DNA of 64,000 nt from a virus. The stretch is taken from IMG/VR virus record IMGVR_UViG_3300050821_004356, positions 1 to 64,000 of that record; one strand, 5' to 3'. The notes under the pieces were generated by a model. The model saw only the letters and a list, made by a program, of their open reading frames with translations. It ran no database searches and was not told where the DNA came from. This document shows, one piece after another, positions 40,962 through 49,901 of the stretch (the first letter of the stretch is position 1; each line of letters begins with the position of its first letter). A program made the translations under genes and the position numbers.

Positions 40962-41632
40962 CTTGCACTCCCTGTATACTGGTCGTATTGAATATTCACG
41001 ATCTTCTGATAGTATTCGTACATCATTTCAGGCACGTACTTCTTTTGCAAAGCACTAGATAGATGCAACGTGACTGTATCCTTATCCATCGCCGCGCCGG
41101 GATGCCATCGGTATCCTTGATGGAACACAGGTCTGATGCCCGCTTCCTTCAAAGCGTGGGCAACGAAGACGTCCTCGGCAGCTGTTTTGATACTACCAGC
41201 TTCCGCAATGATTGTCAAGGCCTTTTTAGATAGCCAATAACCGGCCCCACCTGAGCAAAATTCGATTCGTTCAGGCTCAAATCCCGAGACGTTGACGTCT
41301 GCGTTTTCGCCTCCAAAATAGTCGTGACGCTGAAATCCACTGAAAAGGAACCTGTATGGATTCACCAATGTATCTACGTCGCATTTAAAAACACAATCAT
41401 AATCGTGTGCTAAGGCCCAACGGCAGATTGATTGGGTTTTTACGGATAAATCACCGTATCCGTCATCGACGGTAAGTTGAACCTCGTCTTCTTCTAGTGA
41501 CTGAGCTAGCGGCCAGCCAATGAAAAATTTGTGTTCTACGATAAATAAATCCTTCAACCACGTTTCATGTTGGGCTTGATGTTTATCTCGGTCGCGGTGA
41601 CAGGACTCAATGGCAATTAAGAGACGCGTCAT
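40958..41632 (-). CDS. GT31-like glycosyltransferase
   Basis: A 224-residue member of the five-copy group in this cassette. The N-terminus LLIAIESCHRDRDKH and HETWLKDL match the group, with KCDVDTLVNP as the D-x-D site (~96-98) and FCSGGAGYWLSKKA as the acceptor-side motif. No signal or membrane segment, so it acts in the cytosol. ATGA joins it to GT2. Confidence 0.8.
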   Translation of the reverse strand: MTRLLIAIESCHRDRDKHQAQHETWLKDLFIVEHKFFIGWPLAQSLEEDEVQLTVDDGYGDLSVKTQSICRWALAHDYDCVFKCDVDTLVNPYRFLFSGFQRHDYFGGENADVNVSGFEPERIEFCSGGAGYWLSKKALTIIAEAGSIKTAAEDVFVAHALKEAGIRPVFHQGYRWHPGAAMDKDTVTLHLSSALQKKYVPEMMYEYYQKIVNIQYDQYTGSAR

Positions 41633-42414
41633 CTGGTTTCTACCTCGGGGAGACGGTCAACTTTGTACTCCACAATCGGTTTTTTAAACTGCATCTGCGC
41701 GTCTTGGTGAGAAGCTATGTGAGCCTCTTGCATATACTCCAAAGTCGAGGCCGGATGCCTTATAGCTTTAAAAAACTCAGGACAAATGGTGTCTCGATGT
41801 ACTTTCGGATACCTAGGTAGATTAAGGTCCGATGTATTGCTAGTGTGGCGTCGAACAACCAACATGCGGCCTGGATCAGCTATCGCCAACTGGTCCGCTA
41901 ATCGCGCCCTTCGAGAAAAAACGCTATCTTCTCCGAAAGAAACATCTGGATAAGGGTGTTCCCGCCACCACGTTTTATCGTAGCACTGACTAGACCCAGA
42001 CGCAAAATACGGTGGACCGCCTGCGTTACGATAAAATAAACCAGTAGCCTCGTCGTAAATTATACTAGTATTGTAGCCTGTCACTGCTTTACCGGATTTT
42101 AATAGCCGCTGCACTTGGTCTTGAAGGCGGAACGGGGAGCTCCAATCGTCATCGTCTAGATTCGCGATGATTTCGCCGCGCGCTAGTTCTGCACCTAAGT
42201 TGCGCTTTGCGCCTGTTGGCATTCGTCTATCGAGATAAACCCACCGTATTCGATTATCATCTGGATATACCGAAGGCCGTCCGAAGCTACTATCGTCAAC
42301 AATTATAAGTTCAACGTTTGGGTATGTTTGCTGCATAAAGCAACGGATTGCCGTTGGCACATACTGGGCGCGGTTATATGTCGGCATCACTAAGCTAACT
42401 AGCGGGTGGGACAT
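41629..42414 (-). CDS. GT2-family glycosyltransferase
   Basis: A 261-residue enzyme with the GT2 start VSLVMPTYNRAQYV, the nucleotide-binding IIVDDSS, and NLDDDDW as the metal site (~90-96). FGEDSVFSRRARL provides the ED motif for the catalytic base. No membrane span. It lies inside the sugar cassette. Confidence 0.88.
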   Translation of the reverse strand: MSHPLVSLVMPTYNRAQYVPTAIRCFMQQTYPNVELIIVDDSSFGRPSVYPDDNRIRWVYLDRRMPTGAKRNLGAELARGEIIANLDDDDWSSPFRLQDQVQRLLKSGKAVTGYNTSIIYDEATGLFYRNAGGPPYFASGSSQCYDKTWWREHPYPDVSFGEDSVFSRRARLADQLAIADPGRMLVVRRHTSNTSDLNLPRYPKVHRDTICPEFFKAIRHPASTLEYMQEAHIASHQDAQMQFKKPIVEYKVDRLPEVETR

Positions 42415-43264
42415 TCGGAGCTCCTGAATGAGTAGTCGAAATCTTGGGCGTCCATGATTCGATAATTGCTTTTGCTACGTTTCCAGTCCTATCAATATAG
42501 CTTAACGCTTTTTGATAGTTTTCTTCAATCACTGCCTGCTTCTGGGCATACAGTTCCGGCGTTAAGCCATGTATTATTTCTACTAACTCTTTCATGCTAT
42601 CGAAGTGTAGTATACCGTCCTTATTGAAAAACTCCCCAATATTAGGACAGCCCCAGTAGATTGGTAGAGTCTTAGTTGCAAAGGCATCGAGCAGCTTTTC
42701 GGAAAAATAGTTGTTATGTTGCGCGTTCTCCATAGTGATAGTGTATTGAAAAGGCACTAATAAGCTGTGCTTGGTCGCGAGATAAGGTGGTGATTTATAC
42801 TTTGTGACTGGCAAAGGCACAGTCCACTTTTTATTTTGATGGCATGGAATCGTTGCGGGTAAATAATTATATACATCTAGTCGATAGTTGTGCCCGTAAC
42901 ATGAATTTTTAGAACTTGTTATAAAAGACACTTCGAATTTCTTTTGCGACGTGTCGGGCTCCTTGGCCCACACGCTCGCCATCGGGAACAACTTGGCATT
43001 CGCGCATCGGCTCAAGACTTCTTGATCCCACGTCAAAATGAGGTCGTAGAATTCGTGATTTCTAATAAGCTTTTCTTGGTTATCAACAATTTCCCTCGGC
43101 TCTGTGCCCCAAAAAACACGGTAAGGCTGTTTATCTTCAAAATTGAAGCAGTCCACAGAAACGCTGACACCCCAATTAAATTCAGGCAGGTTCAATTCAA
43201 AATTACCATATGTGACGGCCTTGTACATTTTTTGTTCCCTCATCCAATCTGCTCGTTCGCTCAT
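42395..43264 (-). CDS. GT10-family fucosyltransferase-like protein
   Basis: A 289-residue protein. The GT10 signature is clear: YTITMENAQHNNYFSEKLLD, then FATKTLPIYWGCPNIGEFF (~175-215). This region binds GDP-fucose or a similar GDP-deoxyhexose, which matches the nucleotide-sugar genes next to it. It starts at the ATG overlapping the upstream stop. The N-terminal acceptor domain is short. Confidence 0.85.
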   Translation of the reverse strand: MSERADWMREQKMYKAVTYGNFELNLPEFNWGVSVSVDCFNFEDKQPYRVFWGTEPREIVDNQEKLIRNHEFYDLILTWDQEVLSRCANAKLFPMASVWAKEPDTSQKKFEVSFITSSKNSCYGHNYRLDVYNYLPATIPCHQNKKWTVPLPVTKYKSPPYLATKHSLLVPFQYTITMENAQHNNYFSEKLLDAFATKTLPIYWGCPNIGEFFNKDGILHFDSMKELVEIIHGLTPELYAQKQAVIEENYQKALSYIDRTGNVAKAIIESWTPKISTTHSGAPNVPPAS

Positions 43265-43926
43265 CTATTTTTCTCGTACATGTTCTGCATCCACTTAGAT
43301 GCTGGGTTATAAGTCTCGAAATTACCAGGCTCGCTGTGGTAATGCCAAGAAATTTCTCTTTGAAATCCAAGAATCTTCCCAGCCGCAATCCCACGTTTAA
43401 TACGCGGCCCTAACGACTGCCCGACATACATATCCTCAGTCCAACGACCGGGATCGGTGGCCACAACTATCTCAGCTGCCTTGCGAGATACAAAATATCC
43501 ATAACCACCGGATGCCCAAGGATAGAAGTTAGGGACCGCTTCTCCATACCAGTCAAGAGTAAAAGTTGTGCCAAGCATGACGTTGCCCGTTTCGAACAGT
43601 CCAAAGTAATCGTAGTTCTCGAAGTGACACTTCATCAAACGTTCGGGGATCAAAAAAGTGTCATTGTCCGCTAAAAATGTATAATCGTATCCTTGTTGTA
43701 TAGACCACCGCAAAATCGCATGAGTCTTATGCTGTAAATGCTCATAATCGTCTCGCGTAGGGATTTGAACTGTACCTTCTACGGCGTTGTTCAGTGCGCG
43801 GTCGTACCCAACGAAGAAAAGCAAATCAGCCCCGACAACGTCCTTACCCCATGTTTCTAAAATAGCTTGGTGCGCGCCTCGATCCGAATCCCAGACACAC
43901 GATTTAATAGCGATTAAAGTTCTCAT
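43261..43926 (-). CDS. GT31-like glycosyltransferase
   Basis: A 221-residue paralog with TLIAIKSCVWDSDRGAH, LETWGKD, LADNDTFLIPERL (D-N-D metal site, ~102-104), WASGGYGYFVSRKAAE and TEDMYVGQSLG. Closest in look to the next paralog downstream. Cytosolic. Confidence 0.82.
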   Translation of the reverse strand: MRTLIAIKSCVWDSDRGAHQAILETWGKDVVGADLLFFVGYDRALNNAVEGTVQIPTRDDYEHLQHKTHAILRWSIQQGYDYTFLADNDTFLIPERLMKCHFENYDYFGLFETGNVMLGTTFTLDWYGEAVPNFYPWASGGYGYFVSRKAAEIVVATDPGRWTEDMYVGQSLGPRIKRGIAAGKILGFQREISWHYHSEPGNFETYNPASKWMQNMYEKNR

Positions 43927-44669
43927 TTAAACTTACCATGTTTCTCGTACATCTCGTACTGCCAACCGCAACCGGGAAAATATGATTCGCTGTTGTGAAC
44001 ATCCCGGTAATGAAAGGATGCGTTGTTCCACAAATCATCGAGATTGGTGGCCCATATCTCTCCCGATTCAATCGCAGGACCTAAGGCCTGACCGGTAAAA
44101 GGCCCAATGTCCCAATGGCTAGGCGTTGCGTTCAAAACTATCTCAGCCGCTTTGCGACTTAAGAAATAGCCTACGCCGGGATTTGGATACGGATAGACCC
44201 TCCAATCGGACGTTGGGTTACGCGTTGGGCTGTGCGGCCACATCTGGTACGTGGTTCTTGTGCCAATTGGCGTGTCGAGCGGGAAGAAGCATCCAGAGAT
44301 GTCATACCTGGCGAAGTCTAGCGCCATTAATTTGCTAGGCACCATAAAGGTGTCGTTCTCACATTCGAACGTGAAATCATATCCTTGTTGAAGCGACCAA
44401 CGAAGATTTTCCTTTATATTTTTTTGCCAATAGTCTATGCAGCATCCTTCAACACACTGCCACCAAGGGTGCTCGCATGTCTTCGGCTGCTCCCAATCGA
44501 TTAGCACCTCGTCAGGTTTCGGTTGATAATCGGGCGAACGACGGCCGACAAAGAATCGCAAGTCGGCACCAGCTGCCGCGACGTCTTTGCCCCAGGTGCT
44601 CCGAATAGCGTCATGATTACCGTTTTCGGCGTCTCCTTGACAACTACAGACTGCTATAAGAACTTTCAT
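43923..44669 (-). CDS. GT31-like glycosyltransferase
   Basis: A 248-residue paralog with VLIAVCSCQGDAENGNH, RSTWGKDV, ECENDTFMVPSKL (E-N-D in place of D-x-D) and GVGYFLSRKAAEIV. The altered metal motif may still work. An extra Cys/Trp-rich insert (CEHPWWQCVEGCC) lies at ~83-95. Confidence 0.8.
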   Translation of the reverse strand: MKVLIAVCSCQGDAENGNHDAIRSTWGKDVAAAGADLRFFVGRRSPDYQPKPDEVLIDWEQPKTCEHPWWQCVEGCCIDYWQKNIKENLRWSLQQGYDFTFECENDTFMVPSKLMALDFARYDISGCFFPLDTPIGTRTTYQMWPHSPTRNPTSDWRVYPYPNPGVGYFLSRKAAEIVLNATPSHWDIGPFTGQALGPAIESGEIWATNLDDLWNNASFHYRDVHNSESYFPGCGWQYEMYEKHGKFK

Positions 44670-45862
44670 CTAGACGACCACAATAAATATCTGTCAATAA
44701 CACTAGCGACATATCTAATATCGTCTGCATCGAGTCCTTGGTGAATCCCTATCATAAAGCCATCGCGGGCCAAACGTTGGGAAATCGGATACTGTTCAAT
44801 TAGTCCTGGGAAAAGTTTCCTATACGCAGGACTTTCCAACAACGGAAACATATAACGGGTCTCCACGCCGCTTTTTTCTAAAAACATAAGCAACTTTTCT
44901 CTATCTACACCTGGCTTACAAGTCATTGGAAACATCATGTAAGCGTGCGTAAAGCCCTCGGGAGTATATGGAAGCCGTAGGTATTGCTGCTGGGGCGATA
45001 GCAAACTTATCAACAAATTAGCGTTGAGTTGTCGTCTCATTTCATTTTGTTCGAACCGCTCTAGTTCTGACAGGGCTATAGCCGCTTCAAGTTCTGTGGC
45101 TCTGTAGGAGTAACCTATTCGATCAAACTTGAATCTGCGCTCGATGATATTTTGAAGTGCGGAGCCCGACAAGCCGTCATCGGCGTCGATGTTTGTATAG
45201 ACAGAATCCCGGCCGTGAGCCATCAGTGACCGACACAACTCAGCTATCTTATCGTCGTTGGTCGTAACCAGGCCACCAACCCCTCCGACTACGTGGTGAT
45301 TGACGTACGTACTGAAACACGCCGCGTCCCCGAAGCTGCCTACTAATCGACCTCTGATGCTAGAACCTACAGCTTCACAAGAGTCCTCGATAACCTGAAG
45401 CTTGTGGTTTTTAGCGATCTCCATAATATAATCCATATCAGCTGGTAAACCGAACAGGTGTACCGGGATGATGCAACGCGTTCGCGACGTCAGCTTCGCG
45501 TATATCGCGGATGGCCTCATGTTATACGTGATTGGGTCCACGTCGACGAAGACGGGCACTAGGTTATTCTGGATGACGATGTTACTTGTGGCGATGAACG
45601 TTGTTGCCGGTACAAGCACCTCGTCGCCGTCTTGGTATCCATGTGTTTCCTTCAGCGCAGCCAAGGCGACTTGAAGCGCCGAGGTTCCGCTATTCATGAA
45701 GATGCCATGCTTGCAGCCGTGCATCAACGAGAACTGGCTTTCGAATTTTTGCGTGAAGAAGCCGTATGACAACCGATTGTTGTCCAATGCGGCGTTTACA
45801 TATTCTTTACCTTTGTCGCTAATGTTTAAAGTACCTAATGTTATCTTACGCTGTTGTACCAT
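44666..45862 (-). CDS. DegT/DnrJ-family PLP enzyme with His in place of Lys (ColD/RfbH-like dehydratase?)
   Basis: A 398-residue fold-type I PLP enzyme: FMNSGTSALQVAL (phosphate loop), LQVIEDSCEAVGS (Asp binding the PLP ring), and ACFSTYVNHHVVGGVGGLV. In aminotransferases the residue before the last loop is Lys; here His189-His190 occupy that place. The same HH pair is known in ColD and RfbH, which remove the 3-hydroxyl of a nucleotide sugar instead of adding an amino group. With Gmd and an Fcl-like reductase adjacent, a GDP-3,6-dideoxyhexose (colitose-type) product is plausible. No iron-sulphur Cys cluster of RfbH type is seen. The function is inferred. Confidence 0.75.
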   Translation of the reverse strand: MVQQRKITLGTLNISDKGKEYVNAALDNNRLSYGFFTQKFESQFSLMHGCKHGIFMNSGTSALQVALAALKETHGYQDGDEVLVPATTFIATSNIVIQNNLVPVFVDVDPITYNMRPSAIYAKLTSRTRCIIPVHLFGLPADMDYIMEIAKNHKLQVIEDSCEAVGSSIRGRLVGSFGDAACFSTYVNHHVVGGVGGLVTTNDDKIAELCRSLMAHGRDSVYTNIDADDGLSGSALQNIIERRFKFDRIGYSYRATELEAAIALSELERFEQNEMRRQLNANLLISLLSPQQQYLRLPYTPEGFTHAYMMFPMTCKPGVDREKLLMFLEKSGVETRYMFPLLESPAYRKLFPGLIEQYPISQRLARDGFMIGIHQGLDADDIRYVASVIDRYLLWSSR

Positions 45863-46758
45863 TCTATTGTCCTTGACAGCCCTGCTTCCAGCAAGGTGTT
45901 TGCTTCAAATCCAAATTCTTTAGCTCGACTAATATCGAGAACACGGCGAGGCTGGCCATCTGGCTTGGATGTATCCCAAAATATACCGCCTCTAAATCCT
46001 GAGAGCACCGTTATTTTCTGCGCTGTATCAAATATGCTGACTTCTCGACCTGAGCCCAAGTTAACAGGTTCCGCTTTATTGTACCGCTCCATTGCTAGTA
46101 TGATAGCATCGGCCGCGTCCTCGACGTATAGAAAATCACGAGTAGCTTTCCCGGTTCCCCACAATACGATATGCTCTTTGCCAGCGTTTACTGCGGTTGC
46201 TATTTTACCAATCATCGCAGGGATAAAGTGGGAGTCTTCTCCGAAATTGTCGCCTGGGCCGTACAGGTTCGTCGGTAACAAGTGAATGATATTCATGCCG
46301 TACTGCTGGCGGTAAGCCTGACCCATCGTAAGCAAGGCTCTCTTGGCTACGCCATATGCGGCGTTAGAGCCTTCTGGATATCCGTTCCACACATCTGACT
46401 CTACCAACGGGACCGCTGCGTCTCGGGGATACTCACAGGCACTGCCTATTTGGACAAACTTCCGAATCCCATAGGCTCGCGCACCCTCGATCAAATTCAT
46501 ACCTATCATCAAATTATCATGAAAGAACTTTCCTGGTAGTGCGATATTAGCACCGATGCCGCCAACTGCGGCCGCTAAGTTGATAACAATCTCAGGTTCC
46601 ATCCTTCGATACATTTGATCCGCTTCGTGAAAATATCTAAGGTCGTGGGTTTTTAGTTTCGGAACAAGAATATCGTAACCACCGTGTTCCCATAAACGTT
46701 GAACGACGTGCTTACCGAGAAAACCGTCGCCACCGGTGACCACAACTCTAGTGCTCAT
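45841..46758 (-). CDS. GDP-fucose (or colitose) synthase-like epimerase/reductase
   Basis: A 305-residue NAD(P)-binding SDR. VVVTGGDGFLGKHV is the dinucleotide site; NLAAAVGGIGAN, GSACEYP, YGVAKRALL (Tyr/Lys pair) and LLPTNLYGPGDNFGEDSHFIPA match GDP-L-fucose synthase. The Cys (GSACEYP) and His (SHFIPA) used for epimerisation are both present. ColC of the colitose pathway has the same layout, so the exact product depends on the DegT-family neighbour. Overlaps that gene by 22 bases. Confidence 0.85.
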   Translation of the reverse strand: MSTRVVVTGGDGFLGKHVVQRLWEHGGYDILVPKLKTHDLRYFHEADQMYRRMEPEIVINLAAAVGGIGANIALPGKFFHDNLMIGMNLIEGARAYGIRKFVQIGSACEYPRDAAVPLVESDVWNGYPEGSNAAYGVAKRALLTMGQAYRQQYGMNIIHLLPTNLYGPGDNFGEDSHFIPAMIGKIATAVNAGKEHIVLWGTGKATRDFLYVEDAADAIILAMERYNKAEPVNLGSGREVSIFDTAQKITVLSGFRGGIFWDTSKPDGQPRRVLDISRAKEFGFEANTLLEAGLSRTIEWYNSVR

Positions 46759-47462
46759 AATCCACCCTCGTAGACGGAATGAAGTGAAATCATTTGTTGA
46801 GTATCATAAACGGCGGGACAGTTAGCAATATGCGATGTAATCACCCGGTTGCTTTTGCGAGGTGGGTCATCCCTGTCCAAATTTGTATACCGCTCATCGT
46901 GGCTAAGTTTGATTCCGTTTGCCTCCATCACATCACCTGTCCATTCATCGTAATTCCATTTGGTAACTGGCGCGTTGATTAAGAATTGCATCGCGCGCTT
47001 GCTTAACCAGAAACCGGGGCCACCACCCAAAGCTGTACGCTCGTCATTTGCGGTACCGAGATAATCGAACTTTTCGAATCCACTTTCCAATAGTCTTTCT
47101 GGTACAACGTATGTATCGGTAAGGCATTGGAAAATGTAATCGTATCCGTTTTCTAAAGCCCAGCGACAAGCTTCTCTAAGCTTAAAGCTTGCGTGCGAGT
47201 AACTATCCGGGATACGCAAAGCGACTTCATCCTCTCGAAGAACGTAAGTCCGAATGTCTGTGTCTTCGTATAGTCTTTTGTAATACAGCCAATCACTATT
47301 GTGCCAAGACTCTATCGCGTAGTTGTCTCCTATAACCGGCGTGCCGTCCCCCATAAAGAACTTATAGTTCTCAACATTTTTCAACCATGTATCGCGCATC
47401 ACTTGATTCTGACCGCCTACGGCGTGCTTGACACAGCTTAGAATAGCGATCAAGAATTGCAT
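46755..47462 (-). CDS. GT31-like glycosyltransferase
   Basis: A 235-residue paralog with [39 protein letters not shown] (only the last Asp of D-x-D kept) and [13 protein letters not shown]. The loss of the first acidic residue could lower or change activity. It lies between gmd and the reductase. Confidence 0.78.
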   Translation of the reverse strand: MQFLIAILSCVKHAVGGQNQVMRDTWLKNVENYKFFMGDGTPVIGDNYAIESWHNSDWLYYKRLYEDTDIRTYVLREDEVALRIPDSYSHASFKLREACRWALENGYDYIFQCLTDTYVVPERLLESGFEKFDYLGTANDERTALGGGPGFWLSKRAMQFLINAPVTKWNYDEWTGDVMEANGIKLSHDERYTNLDRDDPPRKSNRVITSHIANCPAVYDTQQMISLHSVYEGGL

Positions 47463-48400
47463 TGTAGTTCTGCGTCCATCATCATCTTTACTAATTCACG
47501 AAATTTGAATTTTGGTTCCCACCTGAGAATACGTTTTGCTTTCGATGGATCGCCGAGCAAGAGATCGACCTCTGTTGGACGATAGTATTTCGGGTCTATC
47601 GCGACATATGGACGCCAGTTCATACCAAGATAACCGAAAGCTTCATCGAGAAAATCTCGCACCGAATGCGTCTCACCGGTGGCGATAACGAAGTCATCCG
47701 GAGTCTGTTGCTGCATCATCAAATACATCGCTTCGACGTAGTCCCCGGCGAACCCCCAGTCACGTTTGGCATCCAAATTACCGAGAACAAGTTCGTTTTG
47801 AAGACAGCGCGATATGCGGACAGCTGCTTTAGCAATTTTTCGGGTCACGAATGTCTCGCCACGTCTCGGGCTTTCATGATTAAAGAGAATTCCATTGCAA
47901 GCAAAGGTACCGTATGCCTCGCGGTGATTTATTACTGTCCAATAAGCGAACTGTTTAGCGATGGCGTATGGGCTACGAGGATGAAACGGGACGGTCTCAT
48001 CAACAGCTGCCCCATAAATCCCACCGTATAATTCACTAGAGCTTGCTTGATAAAACTTAATGCCCTTCCCTTTAATAGCCTCTAGGATATTAAGAGTTCC
48101 TATAGCAGTGGATTCGGCCGTGTAAACCGGGATGTCGAACGAAACTCTAACATGCGATTGAGCGGCCAAGTGGTAGATTTCATCCGGCTTTACTGTGTTG
48201 ATGATATTCGTTGTCGAACTGCCATCAGTAACATCCCCATAATGCAAGTATAGGCGGTCGAATATGTGATCGATGCGCTCGGTATTAATGCTGCTCGACC
48301 GGCGGATGATACCATGCACATCGTAGCCTTTTGACAGTAATAGCTCGGCGAGGTACGATCCATCCTGACCTGTAATGCCAGTGATAAGAGCTCTCTTCAT
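47450..48400 (-). CDS. gmd: GDP-mannose 4,6-dehydratase
   Basis: A 316-residue SDR that turns GDP-mannose into GDP-4-keto-6-deoxymannose. Clear motifs: [19 protein letters not shown] at the N-terminus, [27 protein letters not shown] (Tyr/Lys), [37 protein letters not shown]. It is slightly shorter than common bacterial forms. The ATG at 48400 overlaps the upstream stop (ATGA). It feeds the reductase and DegT-family gene of the same cassette. Confidence 0.93.
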   Translation of the reverse strand: MKRALITGITGQDGSYLAELLLSKGYDVHGIIRRSSSINTERIDHIFDRLYLHYGDVTDGSSTTNIINTVKPDEIYHLAAQSHVRVSFDIPVYTAESTAIGTLNILEAIKGKGIKFYQASSSELYGGIYGAAVDETVPFHPRSPYAIAKQFAYWTVINHREAYGTFACNGILFNHESPRRGETFVTRKIAKAAVRISRCLQNELVLGNLDAKRDWGFAGDYVEAMYLMMQQQTPDDFVIATGETHSVRDFLDEAFGYLGMNWRPYVAIDPKYYRPTEVDLLLGDPSKAKRILRWEPKFKFRELVKMMMDAELQCNS

Positions 48401-49191
48401 AAGCGCACCCACCTATCGGGTATCAAATCCTTGGTGTCTGTTCCATTAACAAACCACTTCCTGGGGAATACGCAAACACGACCTGGGTAGGCTCCCGCCC
48501 AGTCATCACCTAACCACGCTCCCCACCAACTGAACGATGAATTTGCCCCGATGCCGTGACGGCAGCAAGACATCAGATACAAATCATCGTGCATTGACGA
48601 TCCTCGAAAACTAGCTATTTCTAAATCCGGAAAGAGGAGCTTACAGTAGTCAGGGTCGTCGCTGAATACATAAAATTTAGGATTTTGAACTTTCTCTCGA
48701 ACGTATTCAATCGCTCGTTGATAGTAATTCGTGTCCTCCAAATTGCCGTGAACCGCGCTTGTACTCGGGTTAGTGTAGTCCCCGCGCCTTACGTGGATAA
48801 AGACGCTTTCTTTTTCGGAGAGTGCGTTGCCGGTGCCAACTGTCAACGGACTAGGATCGGTTTTCAATGTCAGTTCTGTACGTATAAAATACGAATAGTC
48901 CTGGAAGTACTTTTCGCTTTGCCAATAGCCACAAAGATACGCGTTAGACGGTTGACCTAATGCTTTGCCATCAAAATTAAACGATGCTTCGGTGTATAGA
49001 CTAGTTGCACTAATCGGGTTGACAAGCGGGTTGACAAGCTCTTCGTTGACGTTGTATTTATCTAAGGCATAATCCCGGGTTGACCTCGCCCAATGAAACT
49101 GAACAGGCTCATTACGACGAAAAGACAACGCGCGGCCGAATGCGTACATGAACATCTGATTTCCTAAGCCGCCTGTCAATCGAACGATCAT
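48397..49191 (-). CDS. GT11-family alpha-1,2-fucosyltransferase-like protein
   Basis: A 264-residue protein with GT11 motifs: [18 protein letters not shown] (~4-21), [13 protein letters not shown] (~130-142), [10 protein letters not shown], and [12 protein letters not shown] (~217-228). It is expected to transfer fucose or a close deoxyhexose from GDP, the nucleotide sugar made by the neighbouring genes. No membrane span. Confidence 0.9.
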   Translation of the reverse strand: MIVRLTGGLGNQMFMYAFGRALSFRRNEPVQFHWARSTRDYALDKYNVNEELVNPLVNPISATSLYTEASFNFDGKALGQPSNAYLCGYWQSEKYFQDYSYFIRTELTLKTDPSPLTVGTGNALSEKESVFIHVRRGDYTNPSTSAVHGNLEDTNYYQRAIEYVREKVQNPKFYVFSDDPDYCKLLFPDLEIASFRGSSMHDDLYLMSCCRHGIGANSSFSWWGAWLGDDWAGAYPGRVCVFPRKWFVNGTDTKDLIPDRWVRL

Positions 49192-49901
49192 GCTACCAGT
49201 ATCCCCTTCTTGAAAAGATTGTCAAAATCGCCACCGACCTCTGCGGTCATCTTCATATATTCCGGTTTGTACGGCATACTGACCTTTGGATAGTGTGATG
49301 TGCCTAAAACACCAGGTGTAAAATTTGTAGCCTTGAGCATGTGACTATCGATCATCGGTGCAAGCGTTTGACCCGTCTGAAGGTCTTCGGCCCAAAAAGT
49401 TGGCGGTGTAGAACCAACAACGTCGGCTGCCCTCCGACTTAAGAAATAGCCCCAACCGCCTGATGCCCAAGCCCTGCACTCTGGGTAGCTACCGTACGCG
49501 TCGGTATACGAAAACGGCGCGCCGCCAGGTAGTTGATTGTTTTTAAACCAACCTGCGTAGTCGTACCACTTAAAATCAGACATCAAAAATGCCCTCGCGT
49601 TGATATACGTATCTGTGTCGCAAAGGAAAACTCGCTCGAACGTCTTGCCCATAACCCATTGACATATGCGCCTGGTCTTGATGGGCAGCGATTCGTAGTC
49701 ATCCCGACAGTCGACGACCACTTCGTTTGAAACGTACCGACGGCAACGGCGGGTATCTTGCTGTGTCGGGTCAGTACCAACGAAGAAATAGGTCTCTACA
49801 CCGAGCGCCTTAAGGTCGCGAGCCCAAGTGGACCTAATTGCGTCGTGGTAGCCCCTGTCGAGGTCCTTGTGGCAGGATTTTACGCAGACGGCTAAGTTCA
49901 T
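49188..49901 (-). CDS. GT31-like glycosyltransferase
   Basis: A 237-residue paralog and the first transferase of the cassette: LAVCVKSCHKDLDRGYH, RSTWARDL, LCDTDTYINARAF (D-T-D site, ~94-96), WASGGWGYFLSRRAAD, FWAEDLQTGQTL. Joined to the DHH gene by ATGA. Confidence 0.82.
   Translation of the reverse strand: MNLAVCVKSCHKDLDRGYHDAIRSTWARDLKALGVETYFFVGTDPTQQDTRRCRRYVSNEVVVDCRDDYESLPIKTRRICQWVMGKTFERVFLCDTDTYINARAFLMSDFKWYDYAGWFKNNQLPGGAPFSYTDAYGSYPECRAWASGGWGYFLSRRAADVVGSTPPTFWAEDLQTGQTLAPMIDSHMLKATNFTPGVLGTSHYPKVSMPYKPEYMKMTAEVGGDFDNLFKKGILVA

Noticed and set aside
44690-44710. TTGACA on the minus strand at the end of the DegT-family gene as a promoter
   Set aside because: With a 17-base spacer the -10 would be TCTAGA, a poor match, and it lies in the middle of a coupled cassette.
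40958-49901. Sugar cassette as a DNA hypermodification system
   Set aside because: No hydroxymethyl-pyrimidine synthase or base-modifying enzyme is seen in the window; it remains possible only if those genes lie elsewhere.
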